Source: Hypoxylon rubiginosum (Eukaryota > Ascomycota > Sordariomycetes > Xylariales > Hypoxylaceae). Taken from it: a DNA stretch of 64,000 nucleotides. The notes beneath the pieces were generated by a model, which saw only the letters and a program-made list of their open reading frames with translations, had not been told where the DNA came from and made no database searches. The translations under genes and the position numbers were made by a program. The stretch is from contig CADCXA010000025.1 in NCBI GenBank assembly GCA_902806565.1, positions 124,001 to 188,000 of the forward strand, given 5' to 3'. Of the stretch, positions 43,883-57,360 are shown in pieces. The first letter of the stretch is position 1; every line of letters begins with the position of its first letter.

Positions 43883-46691
43883 ATGGCCAGCGTCAACAAA
43901 CCTACCGACCTTAAGCAGAAGGAGGCCGATGTAAACCGCAAGCTTCAGATTTACGGCATCGTCAACGCATTCCAGATTGGCAAGGTGCCATCCGTAAGTC
44001 TTACCTCTTCGCTATGTTAAAGATAGGGGGCTACTTGACAATTCGAAGCTAACTCTGCTTACAATAGAATGACCAAATTGATGTTGCTCTTAACAGCTTC
44101 CTCGCTTCGAGAGCGCTAGCGAGTCCCTCTAAAAAGCTCTCTTCCGAGGGTCGAGAACTTGTTGAGGATTTCAAGGATGTTGTAAATCAGTCGAAGAAAC
44201 TACTTCTATCCAAGAACGAAGGGAACCTGCTGCAGGACTTCATCTGGCAGACTCAGCAGTTCGATCCCAAGGCAATTAACACGCCGAATGCTCCTTTCGA
44301 CAAGGATACGGCGAAGCAGCATGGTGATCAGGCGCTCGAAGGACTTCGAACTCTGGGTACTTTGATTATCACCAACGGCCAGTTCCGCAAGCTCCGTAAG
44401 TCGACGACTTTACTACGTAGATGTCATCGGGGGTCACGTTACTAATGCAATTTTTCAGTTAACGATGCCACCATATTGCTCCGCGACATTGCCGGTGATG
44501 CTGCTAGCAATGCCGCCAACAAGGTGCGACCTGCAGGCGAGGACATTGCCCAGATCGACCGTCCTGCCGATGACAACACATGGCACGATGCCCCAGACTT
44601 CTCCAAGCAGAATGTGAAGTCTCAATTCTCAAGTATTTACAAGAGCGACCCGGCACAAGACGCCAAGGGAGTCGCCGGTTCTGCAGCCCAAGCAGTTCAC
44701 CAGCCAGATGGGACGGCAGGCGATCGCCTAAATGCTGCGCAGAATGCGTCAAGCAGGGCTGCCAGCCAGGTCAAGTCTAACATTGACCCGGATACTCGAG
44801 AATCTACGAAGCAGACTACTCAGGAGTACCGCGAGCGCACCAAGCAATATTTATCCCAGAAGATGCCCGAGGAGCGCCGCGATCAGACCGTCTGGCGCCT
44901 GAAGGTACGTCTTAAATCACCAGACTCAACAATACCGAACCTATGCTAACAGAAATAGAAAATGATTGTCGAATGCCAGCAACACCCCGACTATAACCAG
45001 GCTATCTCTACGTTGCTCGACCTAGCTGAGCAGTATGGTAGTCATAGTAAGAGGCTTACTGCTGGAGGTGCTGGTACTGTGAAGGAAACACGATCCCACC
45101 TTGCTGCTGCCGAAGCTGACCTGAAGGTATGTGCCTGTCTTTCTTATATAGTCAAACTCAGCTAACACCATGGTAGACTCTTATTGAGCGCTTCGCCAAT
45201 GGAACGTCCACGGATGACCTATGGTCCTCAATCAATACCATCTACGAGGACTCAGACAATGATCCCGAGCTTAGAAACTGGTTCAAGTCTCTCGACGGCT
45301 ACGTCCGCAGGTGTCTTCAGGAGCAGGGCTTCATCATGGAGGATGCTTCTACCGAGGAGTGGCACCGTTTATACGACCACGGTAACTATCTCCTTCGCGA
45401 GAAGTACAGAGGTCACACCGACCGAGTCGTCGACGAGATCAAGTTCTTGGCAGACCAGTTTGACCAAGACGCTCAGAACAAGACTTTTGCGGCCTCCCTG
45501 CAAAAGCTGTTCAAGAACCTTGGTAGCGATGATAACGGCAAGGCGACCTTCAAGCCGCACCTCGTTAAGGATTTGACGGATGTTATCATCCCAGCCGCCT
45601 TCGAGCAGATTGCCTACATCCCTATCCCCCGTATCGAATATTCCGACCCCGAGATCGATGCTGTGGTGGAGAATCTTGTTTTGGAGAGTGACAACTTCAT
45701 GCCAAACGTCTTGGAGGTCGCCAGCGACAATTACTTCCGCTGGGGTCGCAAGAAGATCGCAAGCACGAACAAGAACTCGATCGATGTCAAGGTTACGGGA
45801 ATCCAGATGGACCTACGCGACGTTAGCTTCTACGTCAAGCGGAAGCAGGGCTTCCCCTCCATTACCGACACCGGCGTCGCTAACATCAAAATGGCCGGCG
45901 ATGGGTTCTGTTTCCGTCTGAAAATGTCCACTGCCGATTCTAAGGACAGGCAACATTTCTTCAAGATTGACAAGGTCGACGTCGACGTTAAGAACTTGCA
46001 GATCAAGCTTGTCAAATCTAACCACAAGCTCCTGTTTGGCCTATTCAAACCCATCATGCTTAAGGTTCTCCGCCCAGTGATTCAGAAGACCGCCGAGAAG
46101 CAACTCAAGGAGCAGTTCAACAAGTTCGACCAGCTTCTGTACCAGGTCAAGCTGGAGGCTGACCGCGCGCTCACCGAGGCAAGCCGCGACCCCGAGAATG
46201 TCCCTAACATCTACAACCGCTACATCAACGCGGCACAGAAGCAGTTCCTCCAGGGCAAGAAGAAGGCCGAGGCTGTGGCAGCAGACAAGAAGGTCAACAT
46301 GGCTGTCACGAAGGAAGACAGCATCTTCCCCAACATCCACCTGCCTGGCGGTATCTCGTCCAAGGCCACCGAGTATAAGGAGCTAGCCCGAAAGGGTGAA
46401 ATGTGGGAGAGTCCTGTCTTTTCCATTGGTGCTGCATCCAAGAGTTCGAACATCCCTACTGCTCCTGAAGTTACCCGCAAGCCGCATGCCGCTAGTAGCA
46501 GCAATTATACTAACGGCAACTCCTACCATACCAATGGTAACTACACGAATGGAAATACCAATGGCAGCTACACCAACGGCCAAACGGTGAACAACAAATA
46601 CAGCGGAACTACTACCGGACCAATCTCTACCACAGGCCCTACAGCTCACTCGGTCCCCGCTGTCTCGAGTGCCAACACTGTCACGATCTAG
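43883..46691 (+). CDS. HAM1-like (formerly DUF4449) fungal protein
   Basis: Five exons: 43883-43993, 44068-44395, 44459-44904, 44959-45126 and 45177-46691, 855 residues. All junctions are in phase with CTAAC/CTAAT branches. At intron 3 the first AG (44951-44952) would give an immediate stop, so the second (44957-44958) is used. Landmarks are the N-terminus NRKLQIYGIVNAFQIGKVPSNDQID, FIWQTQQFDP, and NGQFRKLLNDATILLRDIAGDAA. The large central and C-terminal part includes IPRIEYSDPEIDAVVENLVLES and FFKIDKVDVDVKNLQIKL, which look like a beta-rich lipid-binding (TULIP-like) module. The resemblance is from memory of the family, not a search. A linker (about 185-290) is hydrophilic. The C-terminus (about 790-835) has repeated Tyr-Thr-Asn-Gly units. 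No signal peptide or clear membrane helix. Confidence 0.88.
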
Positions 46692-49170
46692 AGAGCGTGA
46701 ATAACATTCATCACGTGGAGGCGATATTTGAAAGGAGAACTTGAAAGAGAAAGGTGGAAGGGATGAAAAAAGGAAGAATGGAATGGATATTAGGAATGAT
46801 GGTAATACCCCCGAGATACCCGAGAACGACTTTCGCTTTGGAAGAGTAATTTTTTTGAGAGGCGGAAAGATTACGCCTCATCGGCGTGATCGAAGATTGA
46901 TTGAGTTGATACCTGTCATCGTTTTTCCTACTTTTGTATATCCACTTTCCTTTGTCGTCGCTGTGTGGAGGAGTATCGAATACCAGGTAGCTAATAACAC
47001 GCCTAACGAATGATCATGGATATATCTAAATATGTGTGAACGTGTTTAAACCTCTCGGGGCTTTGTAATTGATGTTAAATCGGTATGGCATGCTTAGGTA
47101 GATAGTCAACTTGGCAGTGTTCTGTTGATGGACTAATCACCCCCTATCCGCTTCAGTAATACCTAAGAATACTGATCAACCCCTTATCCACCGCATTGAG
47201 GCTCATAAGTGTTCATCTCCTATAACTCGGCACCACCGATGTTGTCAGGGTCCTGAGACCCGCGCGCTAGGTACATCTTCTACCTCAGCTCATAAGACAG
47301 GCGTATCGCAAACTGAAGTCCTTAATCTAATCACGCCCTTGGCGACAGGAGTAATAGCCATAAGTAGACAGTCGGATCATGAAAAGCGATTCGACTGCTC
47401 CAGATTGTCGAAGTGGTTATCGCAAGGGCGTCCGGGCCGCGGTCTTGGGGCAAGCTAGGTGCCTGGTGCTGTTGTCCCGTGATCGGCGCAGTTCGAAGTT
47501 GGGACATTTTCCTTATCCACCATAGGGCCGCTGTAGGCAAGGTTTGAGAGGAAGCACTCATGGGTACAGTATTCCCGGGCCTCTATAGATGGCTTCGATC
47601 GCCCCTGCTACTTTGTATTATGGTCACCATAACTTGTTGTCCTTGCTTTTTGAGTTCCTTCGCCTTTCCAGGCGAGCTTGTCTGAGTGAGTGAAAGTGCT
47701 TTAGCCAAGCAAAGAGGTAGGGTGGTGGCGACGCCTTGTCATTGCTATTATCACGTCGTTTTCACTTGCAGACTTACTACCTTAGGTAGGTAGAGTCTAT
47801 CCTATTACTTGGGTTATAGGTCTGTTGGTACGAGAGATGGGGTGGTATAGGAGACCCCTTTATCCCGGCCTCTTGTATATACCAGAGCTTGTTAGCTCCT
47901 TAGATTCTGCGCTTGTTTCCATATCGCGTGGTTGGCCTCGTGACAGGTTTGAGGGTGAGTCTCTAGATAGAGGCTAGGTGGGTCGGCTTGGATAGGGGCT
48001 GAGATAGAAACTGTCTCCTTCCGTAGACATATATGTCCTAAAACCTTCACAGCTAAGCTAATAGCATAGAGATGAAATTTAGGCAGTTAGTAGGCCAACT
48101 AAGAGGGTGATATGTCTGTAAGTCTGCATTAGAACATCAAAAAGATAATGTAAGGCTGTCTACATCTTCTATCAGAGACTGCCGCAAGTAATAACTACTA
48201 TTTATCAGGACAGATCTAAGATGTTATAGATGTTGGGGCAGATTAGGTGAGGTGTGGATGACGTAAAAGGGGTCTAGGGAATGCATAGAGCTCTGGGCTT
48301 CTGGATCTGGCCTGTTGTTGCTGCAGCAGTGTGACGTACTGTCATTCCCCATTCGTACTTATTAATTATTTTGATGAAAGACGATAGGCCAGAGAGTTCA
48401 TGTATGACTGTGCGTCCAGAATCTAAGCCTTATAACTCCTTTAGGCACATAAGGAGATCGTGATCATCATGCCTATCACTTCACGTCCTCGCAAGGGGCA
48501 AGGGGTTTCAGTATCAAGGAGAAGGTGGGGGGTCTATCTGGTTCATATAAGCGCCGAGGAAAATTAATGATGTAACTCGAGGTGCAGGTGATAACGCCGA
48601 AGCATACAGTACTGGTGTTGCATAGAGCTCGACAGGAGCACTTACTAAGGCCCCAACAGCGTTGCTTTAGGCTCCAACGATGAACGGACTATTCAGGTTT
48701 TCCACCAGAGGGTTACAGGTATATGAAAAGCGTGATGTAAACATAAACAACCTGAGAAACATTGGGAAATATCTATGACGGGGAGGCTGAGTGATTAATA
48801 ATTTTGAAGCTGATAGCTCAGAAGGGTGATGTGATACAGGGGGGATAAGCTGACGAAGATAAAGGCGAAGCCATGATGATAATCTATAGGACATAGAGGA
48901 ATGCAGGACGTATGCAGATCGTTCGGCTAACTGCTTATCGACTAGCGCTTTTATATCCCGAGCATGAGAATAGGACCCTGACTTTCCCTGATCTTCATCC
49001 TTTGCCTATTACTCCTTAGGACAATGTGCTCCTTTCGTATACCATCATGCCCCCCTACTCTTACGGACGCCCGATTCCCTTTTCCGAGTACTTAATACCG
49101 TCCTAATGTTTCGTAAACCGTTGAGCATATCGTTATCATTAGCATCTGCACAGCTAACCAACGTCACACC
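46692..49170. other. Intergenic, HAM1-like gene to Zn2Cys6 gene
   Basis: No convincing gene. It is 2.5 kb of mostly AT-rich DNA; the frames (for example 46741-47013 and 48667-48894) are short and not family-like. Confidence 0.45.
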
Positions 49171-51638
49171 ATGTTCACCACATTTCCAATTCCGTCTACT
49201 TCCTCATCTAGACCAAATCCAAACCCGAGCTCCGCATCTCCGACTGCTACCACACAACCACCACGTCCCCGGCAGAAACGTAGTCAAGTTACACGTGCCT
49301 GGTAAGCTCACTTATATCTTTTTCACCCTTCATTTTTTATTCTGATTAGTTGTTAGAATAATAGTTCTGTTGTTTTTCCTTATTTCTTTATAACCGGTTG
49401 AGAACTTGATGTACTGACTCCTGGGCGAGTGATTGGTGTCGTACGCATAGAATCAAGTGCGACACTAATTATCCATGCCTTAACTGCCAGGCCAGGGGAG
49501 GCCAATGTAGCAATGACCGGACAAGTGGCATTCGCACTCTTCCGCATGCATTTCGCGAGATAGAGCGGCTCAGACAGCGCCACAAGGAACTTCAAGAAGA
49601 GCTCGAAGAGGAACGTAACCGAAATAGGAACCATACAGCTTCACTGGTCGTATCATCTGGTTCCCAGCTTTTGGCCCCCTCTGGTACCTCTGGGCTGTCA
49701 CAGTCTACCCCATCGGGTCTTGCAGATGGTGGAGGTTCTTCCCAAAAGTACTGGGAAGGCATTTACATTCACACAGCTAAATCACCTACAAAGACATGGT
49801 ACGGCCCATCATCTCTGCTATACTTTATTAGTCGTTTGACTGTGTTCTTGGCCTCAAAACTTCAGCAGTATCGTCCCGAGTGCTGGACGCAACCCAATTT
49901 GGATACTAAAACACTCGGTGGGCCATCCAATCTTCCCGGTAAACCAGCTGATGAAGGAGATGGAACGCCCTCTGACGATCCTATCGAAGCTAAAGAATAT
50001 TTGACCCCTACGCAGGAGGAGTACTTCTTGGATTTTTACTGGCAGTCGTACCACACATCACTCGTCGTCCTCAATGAAGATGATTTCAAACAGTATTATA
50101 AGTCCCTTTGGGCGGGATCGAGGAGAAACCGTAAGCCATCGGCCCTTGTTGATATCGTCATTGCGTTATGTATGCAGTATGGCATAGCGCGTGCCAGAAG
50201 TAATAGTACTTCATTAAAAGCTGCTGATATCGATGCCGGTGATGCGGCACTTGCGGGTCGCTGGTATTATTGCCGGTGCCAGACGATTCTGGCCTACGAG
50301 CTAGAATGCCCTACGATAACAACTTTACAGTGCAATATACTATCCGTGATCTGGCTGTGCTGTGCGTCGCTTCAGAACATAGCGGACAACACCTTGGCCC
50401 TCACAGCAAGAACAGCGCAGAGGCTAGGCCTCCATCTCTCACCGCCACAGGATGTGTCACCACGCGAGAGGGAGTTGCGAAAGCGTCTCTGGTGGTCTAT
50501 TTATGTTCTCGAAACTAAGATCAGCATGAAGCTTGGCCGTCCATTCCTGCTTCATCCATCACACACAAGCTGTGGGCTGCCGGGCGACGACCATGAGGTG
50601 GCCGCCCTATCAGGATCCAACTTCGCGCCACTAGGCGATCATATTACATGGCTTAGCTGGAATCTGTGCAACACGAAGCTGGTGCTTGTTGCCCGCAATG
50701 TCTACACGGCATTCTATGATAAATATCCAGACCTTTTCAATGGCGATGATAGCCAGACGATATACGACACGACAAAGGCTTTAGAGACCTATGCCGACTT
50801 CCTCGTTACACATATGAAGGACCTGGAGGGTTGGGTGAAAGACGTACCAAATGCTCTAAAGACTCAGCGTCAGAACCGCGGTATTCCTTTCTCGACAGAC
50901 TGTTCTCCGCTTGAGATCGAGCAGTTCGCCCCTTTATGGGTACAACACCAGCGTATTCTGTTAGAGTTGCTATATCATAACATCTGTACTAACTTATACC
51001 GACCATTCATTTCTTTCAAGTCAACCTCGCCCTCTCCATCGCCGGCACCTTCTTCAAGCTCTACCTCGCCGGTAGAGTACTGTGCTTGTAGCTGTGCTAG
51101 CCACGCCATGGCAGCCACGCATATAATGCACCAAGTGCTATCGACAACTGACATACTCACCGGCTGGCACGAGGCTTTCCAGTGGCAATGGAACTGCGCC
51201 ATGACTCTAGTTGGATTCGTGCTCGCATACCCAAACGGGGAGCTAGCACAGGCTGCGCATGCATCTATTGGCGCATCCCTCGAAGTCTTGGAGACGTACA
51301 GCCATAGCTTTGCCGTAGCTGTCAGCGTCGCTAGTCTAGTTCGTGGACTCGGCGAGACGTTAGAACAGATCGTCGTCCCGCCGCAGACGGAGAGCAAGGT
51401 CCCACCCCGAGACGAGACACGTAGAAATAGAATTCCAGTACCGATAGTACCCCAGGGTGAAAAGATTGCTGAAGCGGTGGGGTCGGCCAACGACGATGTG
51501 GGATCCACTGGGTTCGACGGGGAATCTATCGCTAACATGCGGGACATTCTCGAGGCATCGATGGAGATGGCCTTTGCCGTTGATGGTTATAACAGTTCGA
51601 ATATGTGGTGGCCGGGCATGGAACCTACAGAGTTGTAG
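49171..51638 (+). CDS. Zn2Cys6 transcription factor with fungal_trans domain
   Basis: Two exons: 49171-49301 and 49430-51638, with a 128-base intron that splits the codon of the first zinc cysteine; 779 residues. The zinc cluster is Cys44-x2-Cys47-x6-Cys54-x5-Cys60-x2-Cys63-x6-Cys70, a complete binuclear cluster. A coiled coil follows (ERLRQRHKELQEELEEERNR, about 85-105), the usual dimer element. The middle holds KTWYGPSSLLYFISRL and TPTQEEYFLDFYWQSYHTSLVVL. The fungal-specific transcription factor domain lies at about 320-425, with AQRLGLHL and RKRLWWSIYVLETKISMKLGRP. It would bind CGG-type sites as a dimer in the nucleus. The pathway controlled is unknown; the nearest metabolic gene is the ADH 4.4 kb away, and I do not link them. 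Confidence 0.9.
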
Positions 51639-54600
51639 ACTATTAGCATGGATATAACATATAAACAGAAAGAAAGGAAGGAAGGTAACTACAGGTAGAA
51701 TGCAGAGCGAATAGGACGAGCAGGAACGAATGTATGGCACCACTGACTTAACAAACACCAGAAGAATTACTAATAACAGTGATCCGTTAGCATACCATGT
51801 TATGATACTGTCAGGGCTCTGGCATTTTGGCCTTCGACCCGCCAGACAAGATTTTCTGTAGTGTTGGTCTATGTGGTGAGCAGTATCAGCCTGGATGAGG
51901 GGAATGGGCTCAGAGAACAAATGGCATTAGGTTGGTGCCTGAGGAGGTATGTATACGGACACTGTCGCCCCTTGGGCATTGTGTATTCGTTAAGGGAACA
52001 GGAAATGCGAAGGATATTTTCCAAGCCAATACTAACTAAATTAAACCCCCAAAATGTCATTTTTCCTTTGAACATCTTAATTGGGTAGCTTATCTACCTC
52101 ATGAAAATTACTTGATGTGGTTAAGAATGGCGTATATAACTGGAAGTACTCTATATCATATCCTTGGTCTTGATACGCAGTGCCCGAAGTAGTGCTAACC
52201 AACTATTTGCAGTTAGGTCCATAACATCATACACAGCAATCTCATTATTTCCGCGCCTCTTGATTCTGCGTTGTGACAGATCCATTGATATCTTTAATAA
52301 CTATGCTACTCGACAGATACACCGATCTGAAGAAATCCCGTGCATAACAGCTGGGAACACAGAAGACGAGCCGGCTTCTATACAAATCTGGCAATTCAAA
52401 CGCTACGAGAACTGATAATCGCCGAATTGTACAACTATTGTATTCTGTGACTCTAAGCTAACACCCCTAATAGGCTCTTACAGGCTTAGATGTCACACGA
52501 AAAATATGAGCTCTCGTCTGACTAAAGCCATATTTGACTTACTTCACACTTAGGTAGTAGGTAGCGAAGGCTGCGTCACAACGTGAACCAAACGGCACGA
52601 AAACGATATGGCAACAACTATGTTGTTGTGAGAACGGCCATGAACCTAACCGCCGCCAACTCTGGGTATACATAGGGGCTAAGAACAAAGGATATTTCCC
52701 TATGCCATGTCTCTTCTTACTGACCTGTTCCATCTCCCATCTACTAATAGGCCTACCGTTCCATCAGGGTGGCCGAAGGCTGATATTCTAATAGAGACCT
52801 ATGGGCATGCATATCCAGATAGCCGGCGAGTTCCTTGGCTATTCCGATCCAACCCCCCTATTTTGTCCAACAGGCCAAATCCTCGTTGAACGGGCCAAGA
52901 GCCAATGCTAGAGCCATGATAGGCTGTCAACGAGTGATAAGGGACTTCAAGGGCCATTTTCGGATATATCCTCTTGAGGTATGTTGTATAGGATGTAGTC
53001 ATACTAGAGCGTCTCCGTATCCTTGGATTTTCAGCAGTGATAGAAGTTATTTTTCTTCCACTGCGTGCCGCATGTACTGTACATAATTATACATATGCTT
53101 GGGAGAGAGTTGTCATGCCTACAGTAATACGGGACTTGTGTACCACATCTAGAACATCGGCAGTTCACTTTGTACAACAGCAAAAATACATATCGTTATC
53201 CAGACATCGTTTCTAGGCCCCGGGATCGACCATGTGACCAACTTGTGAAGCCAATCACCCTCTTAAACAGAAACACAAACCGGGTAAGAAAATTGAATGG
53301 TATATAGCAACCGGACCATTTAGCTTCTCAGTTGATACGCCCTTATGACGATCCTTTTATACACAAGGCGCAGAAATTTATGCCTAAAGTCCAATTTCGT
53401 ATATATACAAAATTGGAGATTCTATGTTAATAACTGAAAGATCGAATAGAGACTCTTCTTATTGGTACGGAAATATAGCAACTCTTCATCATTCTTTTCC
53501 CCATTAAGGGTAGCTGTAAGAAGGGACTCGCTTACAACCGAATGGGGAAGCTTGCTTAACTCGGGGAGCAAGTTACATGGCTTGATAAGAATGCATGCAT
53601 AGAATCTCACTTTGCCAATCAGATCGGTACTCGTCAGTCATGCGCGAAGCAGTGAGATGCCGTGAGCTGACGTAGCTTTATTAAAGAGGGGGAGCGAAAA
53701 GTGGGATGAAGATATTCTGAAATGGAAACCAATAGGAGCTACTCCTATCTTCCAAACTGGGATTAGCGTCCCAGTTGAATGGGTCGAAAGGGGGTGGGCG
53801 ACCAGGCATCGAATATCGAGATCTCCCTCGCCGAAAGGAGTTCCGGAGTTGTTAACGGTTTCGTCAACGCCACTCAAGAATTATACGTCTCTCAAAATAG
53901 CAATTTTTATTCCTTGAGACTCATTATCAGATGCCACGAGCAAGACTACGACTTACGAACTAAAATTACGATGCCGCTAACCGGCAATAGAGCAAAGTCA
54001 ACATTGGAAATTAAGGATGGTGCCTAAAGAACCTCTCGCGAGACATTACGAAGTGGCACAAGTTAGACGGTTACAGTCTCCCCGTGCGTGCGGCATTGGT
54101 ATTGGATGAACGACAGGCCTGTCAATATGGAATTCTCATCATGTCCATTCATTCATTCAAGGCTCCAGGAGATGAGACAGATGCTGCCGTCGCCATGGGG
54201 GGAAAGACGAGAGGGTCCAGAGCCGAATCCACACAAAACCACCTGATGGATCCAATAGAAGCGGAACCCACGAAAAGGTGGAAAGCGATCCTTTGGCTGA
54301 AACTGCCAATGAGACGAGTGATAGCCCGGATGGGAGGAGGCGAGCCTCGAGACGAAAAGACTTGGGGTAGAATCGATAGGCAGACGTCGAGAAGCTGGAA
54401 CACCTTCCCCGCTTGGAACGAGATATCAGGATTGGCTGACATTCATAGTTGAGACTCGAAGTTCGGCGTCAAGAGTCATTCATCAGCCATATAGACTATG
54501 GTCCAGCTTGAGGCAAGATAATAGGGCCGATAGGGGGGGTAAAGGGGGTTGAGAAGGAAGCTCACGGAGGATTTCATCCTGATTTGGAATTTTCTTGTTA

Positions 54601-56033
54601 ACTCTACTGCTACCCTTTGTTCATGAGCGAAATGAGAAGCGGTGAAAGCTATCGTGTCTGTGGCTATGTCAACCAAGTACGTGGTGGGATATATGTGTCA
54701 AGGACTTTAGATTATGTGGTAGATTATGTGAGTATAAAGTGGTGTCTTCTAAAAAGGATAGAGAATATTTTGATACCATAAACTGGTTACACCGTGGTCC
54801 ATGTAACAATCGCCATTCTGATTCGAGACTGAGTAACTTTCCATCGTATTCTCTCGCCATATGCATAACACATTAGCAAGCCTTGCATAATTTGATATGT
54901 TGCTACTATACTTGGTTTAGTGCTATAAAAAACATCACCTAGGAGGTATAATCCCAATGACACCCTCGTTCTGTTTCTCGCCCTCGTAACTAGGACGTTT
55001 AAGTCTCAGTTGCTTTAATTAACGCATGTATCGGTTTATTCTTAGCTTGGTGTAACAATGCTAGGATTTTGGTTGCGTCTAGATTAGCTCGGGGAGGTCT
55101 AGGAGGATCGAAATTTTCAAGAATTAACGATGTCATATCTGATGATGGCTTGGGGGATGTGGTGGCGTGAGCACGTGGAAGGGCCAGCGACCGACGTGCC
55201 AGGACAACTCCGAATCTCCTTTCGGAAATACGTACCCTGAACAAGAATTACGCAAGGCCCGTCAAGGCCTGTCGACGATAGCAAACTACAAGCCAGTCAA
55301 GAGGAAGCGAAGGGACACAAAAGCTAATATAATCCCTTTATCTGGCATGCTGACGGCTTTCTCACCTCCTATACTCTTGTACTGTACTACCTACTCTTAA
55401 TTAAAAGACGGTTGGAGGTTCATAATAGCCCCTTGATAATCGGCGCGACACCGAGAAAATTGGAATGCCCGGACATAATTGGCTGCCTAGGATCGTTCAA
55501 GCTATCTAGTTTGATGGGACTGATCTGCAGTTGTACTGTACTATAGGCGCGCCTAGAAGCCGGTCAAGGGGGGGGATAGCAATAGCAGCATACAAGAATC
55601 TGCGAATGGGTTCGCGTGATTGGGTCCCTGGGGAGTAAAGGAACCGCCCGATGCGGGTGGCTGAGATCTACAATACATACAGGACTTGGGGTTGATCGAA
55701 GCTTCGCCGGTGCTTAATTTCTCCCCCCGATGACTTCAGGCCCAATGTGGAGTCGTGGAGTTCCCTTCTCTCTCTGCCTGCCTAGCATTCAACTGCGTGG
55801 AAGGTCCTCAACAAACGTCACCCTATCGCCTTCTCCTTTCTTTTTTTCCGTCGAGCCTCGAGAAAAGAAGCAAAGTTTTTTTTTTCGGCTATCGGATTTC
55901 TCATCTTTTGAATGAGTCACGGGCCTGGTTCTATATCTCAGGGCCGAACCGGACAAGGGGGAAAACGTAACTCTTTCCGCCCTGTCTCTAATCAAATTTG
56001 AAGTTGGTGTGTCAGCCTCGTGAGAAAAACAGT
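51639..56033. other. Intergenic, Zn2Cys6 gene to ADH gene (4.4 kb)
   Basis: I found no convincing gene. Short frames at 53779-54027, 54084-54452 and 55167-55400 have no motifs or splice support. T/A runs lie around 55850-55880 and a G-run near 55569. The last 300 bases are the ADH promoter. Confidence 0.45.
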
Positions 56034-57360
56034 ATGGCTACTCTACCCAAAACCTACAAGCACGCCGTGTTCAAGGCCAACGGCGAGGCCCTCGTAATCG
56101 AGGAGACAGCCTTGAAGCTCCCGAGGGAGGGCGAGATCTTGGTCAAGGTCGAGGCCTGCGGCGTGTGCTTCTCTGATATGTTCGCGAAGCATAGCGTTAT
56201 GGGAGGCGGGTTTCCCATATGCCCCGGCCACGAGATCATCGGCGAGGTTGCCGCCGTGGGTGCCGGCGTCTCGGGATGGGAGGTCGACGACCGCATCGGC
56301 GCCGGCTGGCACGGCGGTCATGACGATACCTGCGGAGCCTGCAAGAAGGGTTGGTATCAGATGTGCGAGAACCAAATTATTACCGGCCAGACAAAAAACG
56401 GCGGCTGTAAGTCGGCCCCCTTTTCTTGCCCATCCTCGTAAAAACAAAACAGAAGGGAGAACTGTTTTTAAATACATTCCTATATATATCACGAACGGAT
56501 AAGGAGGTGAAAAAAATGAACGGCTAACCAAAGACTAGACGCCGAGTACTGCACCATACGTTCGGAAGCAGCCGTCCACATCCCAGACCACGTCGACGCC
56601 GCCAAGTACGCGCCGATCCTGTGCGCCGGAATGACGGTCTACAACGCGATCCGGCACATGAACATCCCCGTGGGCGAGACGGTCGCGATCCAGGGCCTCG
56701 GCGGGCTGGGCCACCTGGCGATCCAGTACGCGGCGCGGATGGGGTACCGCGTGGTGGCCATCTCGCGGGGCGCCGAGAAGGAGCGGTTCGCGCGGCCGCT
56801 GGGCGCGCACGAGTACATCGACGCGACGCGGCCGCGGGGCGGGGACGTGGGGCTCGCGCTGCGGGCGCTGGGCGGCGCGAGCCTGGTCGTGACGACGGCG
56901 CCGGCGGCCGAGTCCATGACGCCGCTGCTGAAGGGGCTCGGCGTCCTGGGCAAGCTACTGATCCTGAGCGCGCCGGGCGAGCTGACCGTCAACACGACCG
57001 AGATGATGAAGAAGGGCATCGCCGTCCAGAGCTGGCCCTGCGGCCACGCCCAGGACACCGAGGAGACCATCGCCTTCACCGAGCTCCAGCGCATCTTCTG
57101 CATGGTCCAGAAGTTTTCGCTTGACCAGGCCCAGGAGGCTTACGGTACGTTTTTTTATACGGGTTTTGAGTCGCGCAAAAAACCCTTTTTTCTTTTACTA
57201 CCTCTCTTCTCCAAATTCCCCCTCCCCCCCTTTTTTGCGTGCCATTCCGAAATACCCCCTGAAAAATTGTGACCGTATGGACTAATCTGAGCTGGACACG
57301 ACAGATTCTATGATGGAGGGTACGGTTCGATTCCGAGCGGTCATCGTGCCTCAGCTTTAA
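56034..57360 (+). CDS. Zinc-dependent medium-chain alcohol dehydrogenase
   Basis: Oxidises or reduces alcohols and aldehydes with NAD(P). Three exons: 56034-56406, 56539-57144 and 57305-57360, 344 residues. The last exon is only 56 bases and adds DSMMEGTVRFRAVIV. The introns are 132 and 160 bases. Catalytic zinc ligands include Cys45 (GVCFSD) and His66 (PGHE); Cys in ILCAG (about 154) is the likely third. The structural zinc site reads Asp97, Cys100, Cys103 and Cys111 in place of four Cys; the Asp variant is seen in related fungal enzymes. The Rossmann motif GLGGLGHLAIQ (about 178-188) and the early DATRPRGGD region suit cofactor binding. GHAQDTEETIAF near the end is typical of the family. 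No signal peptide, so cytosolic. The ATG at 56034 has an in-frame non-ATG extension upstream that I do not use. Confidence 0.93.
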
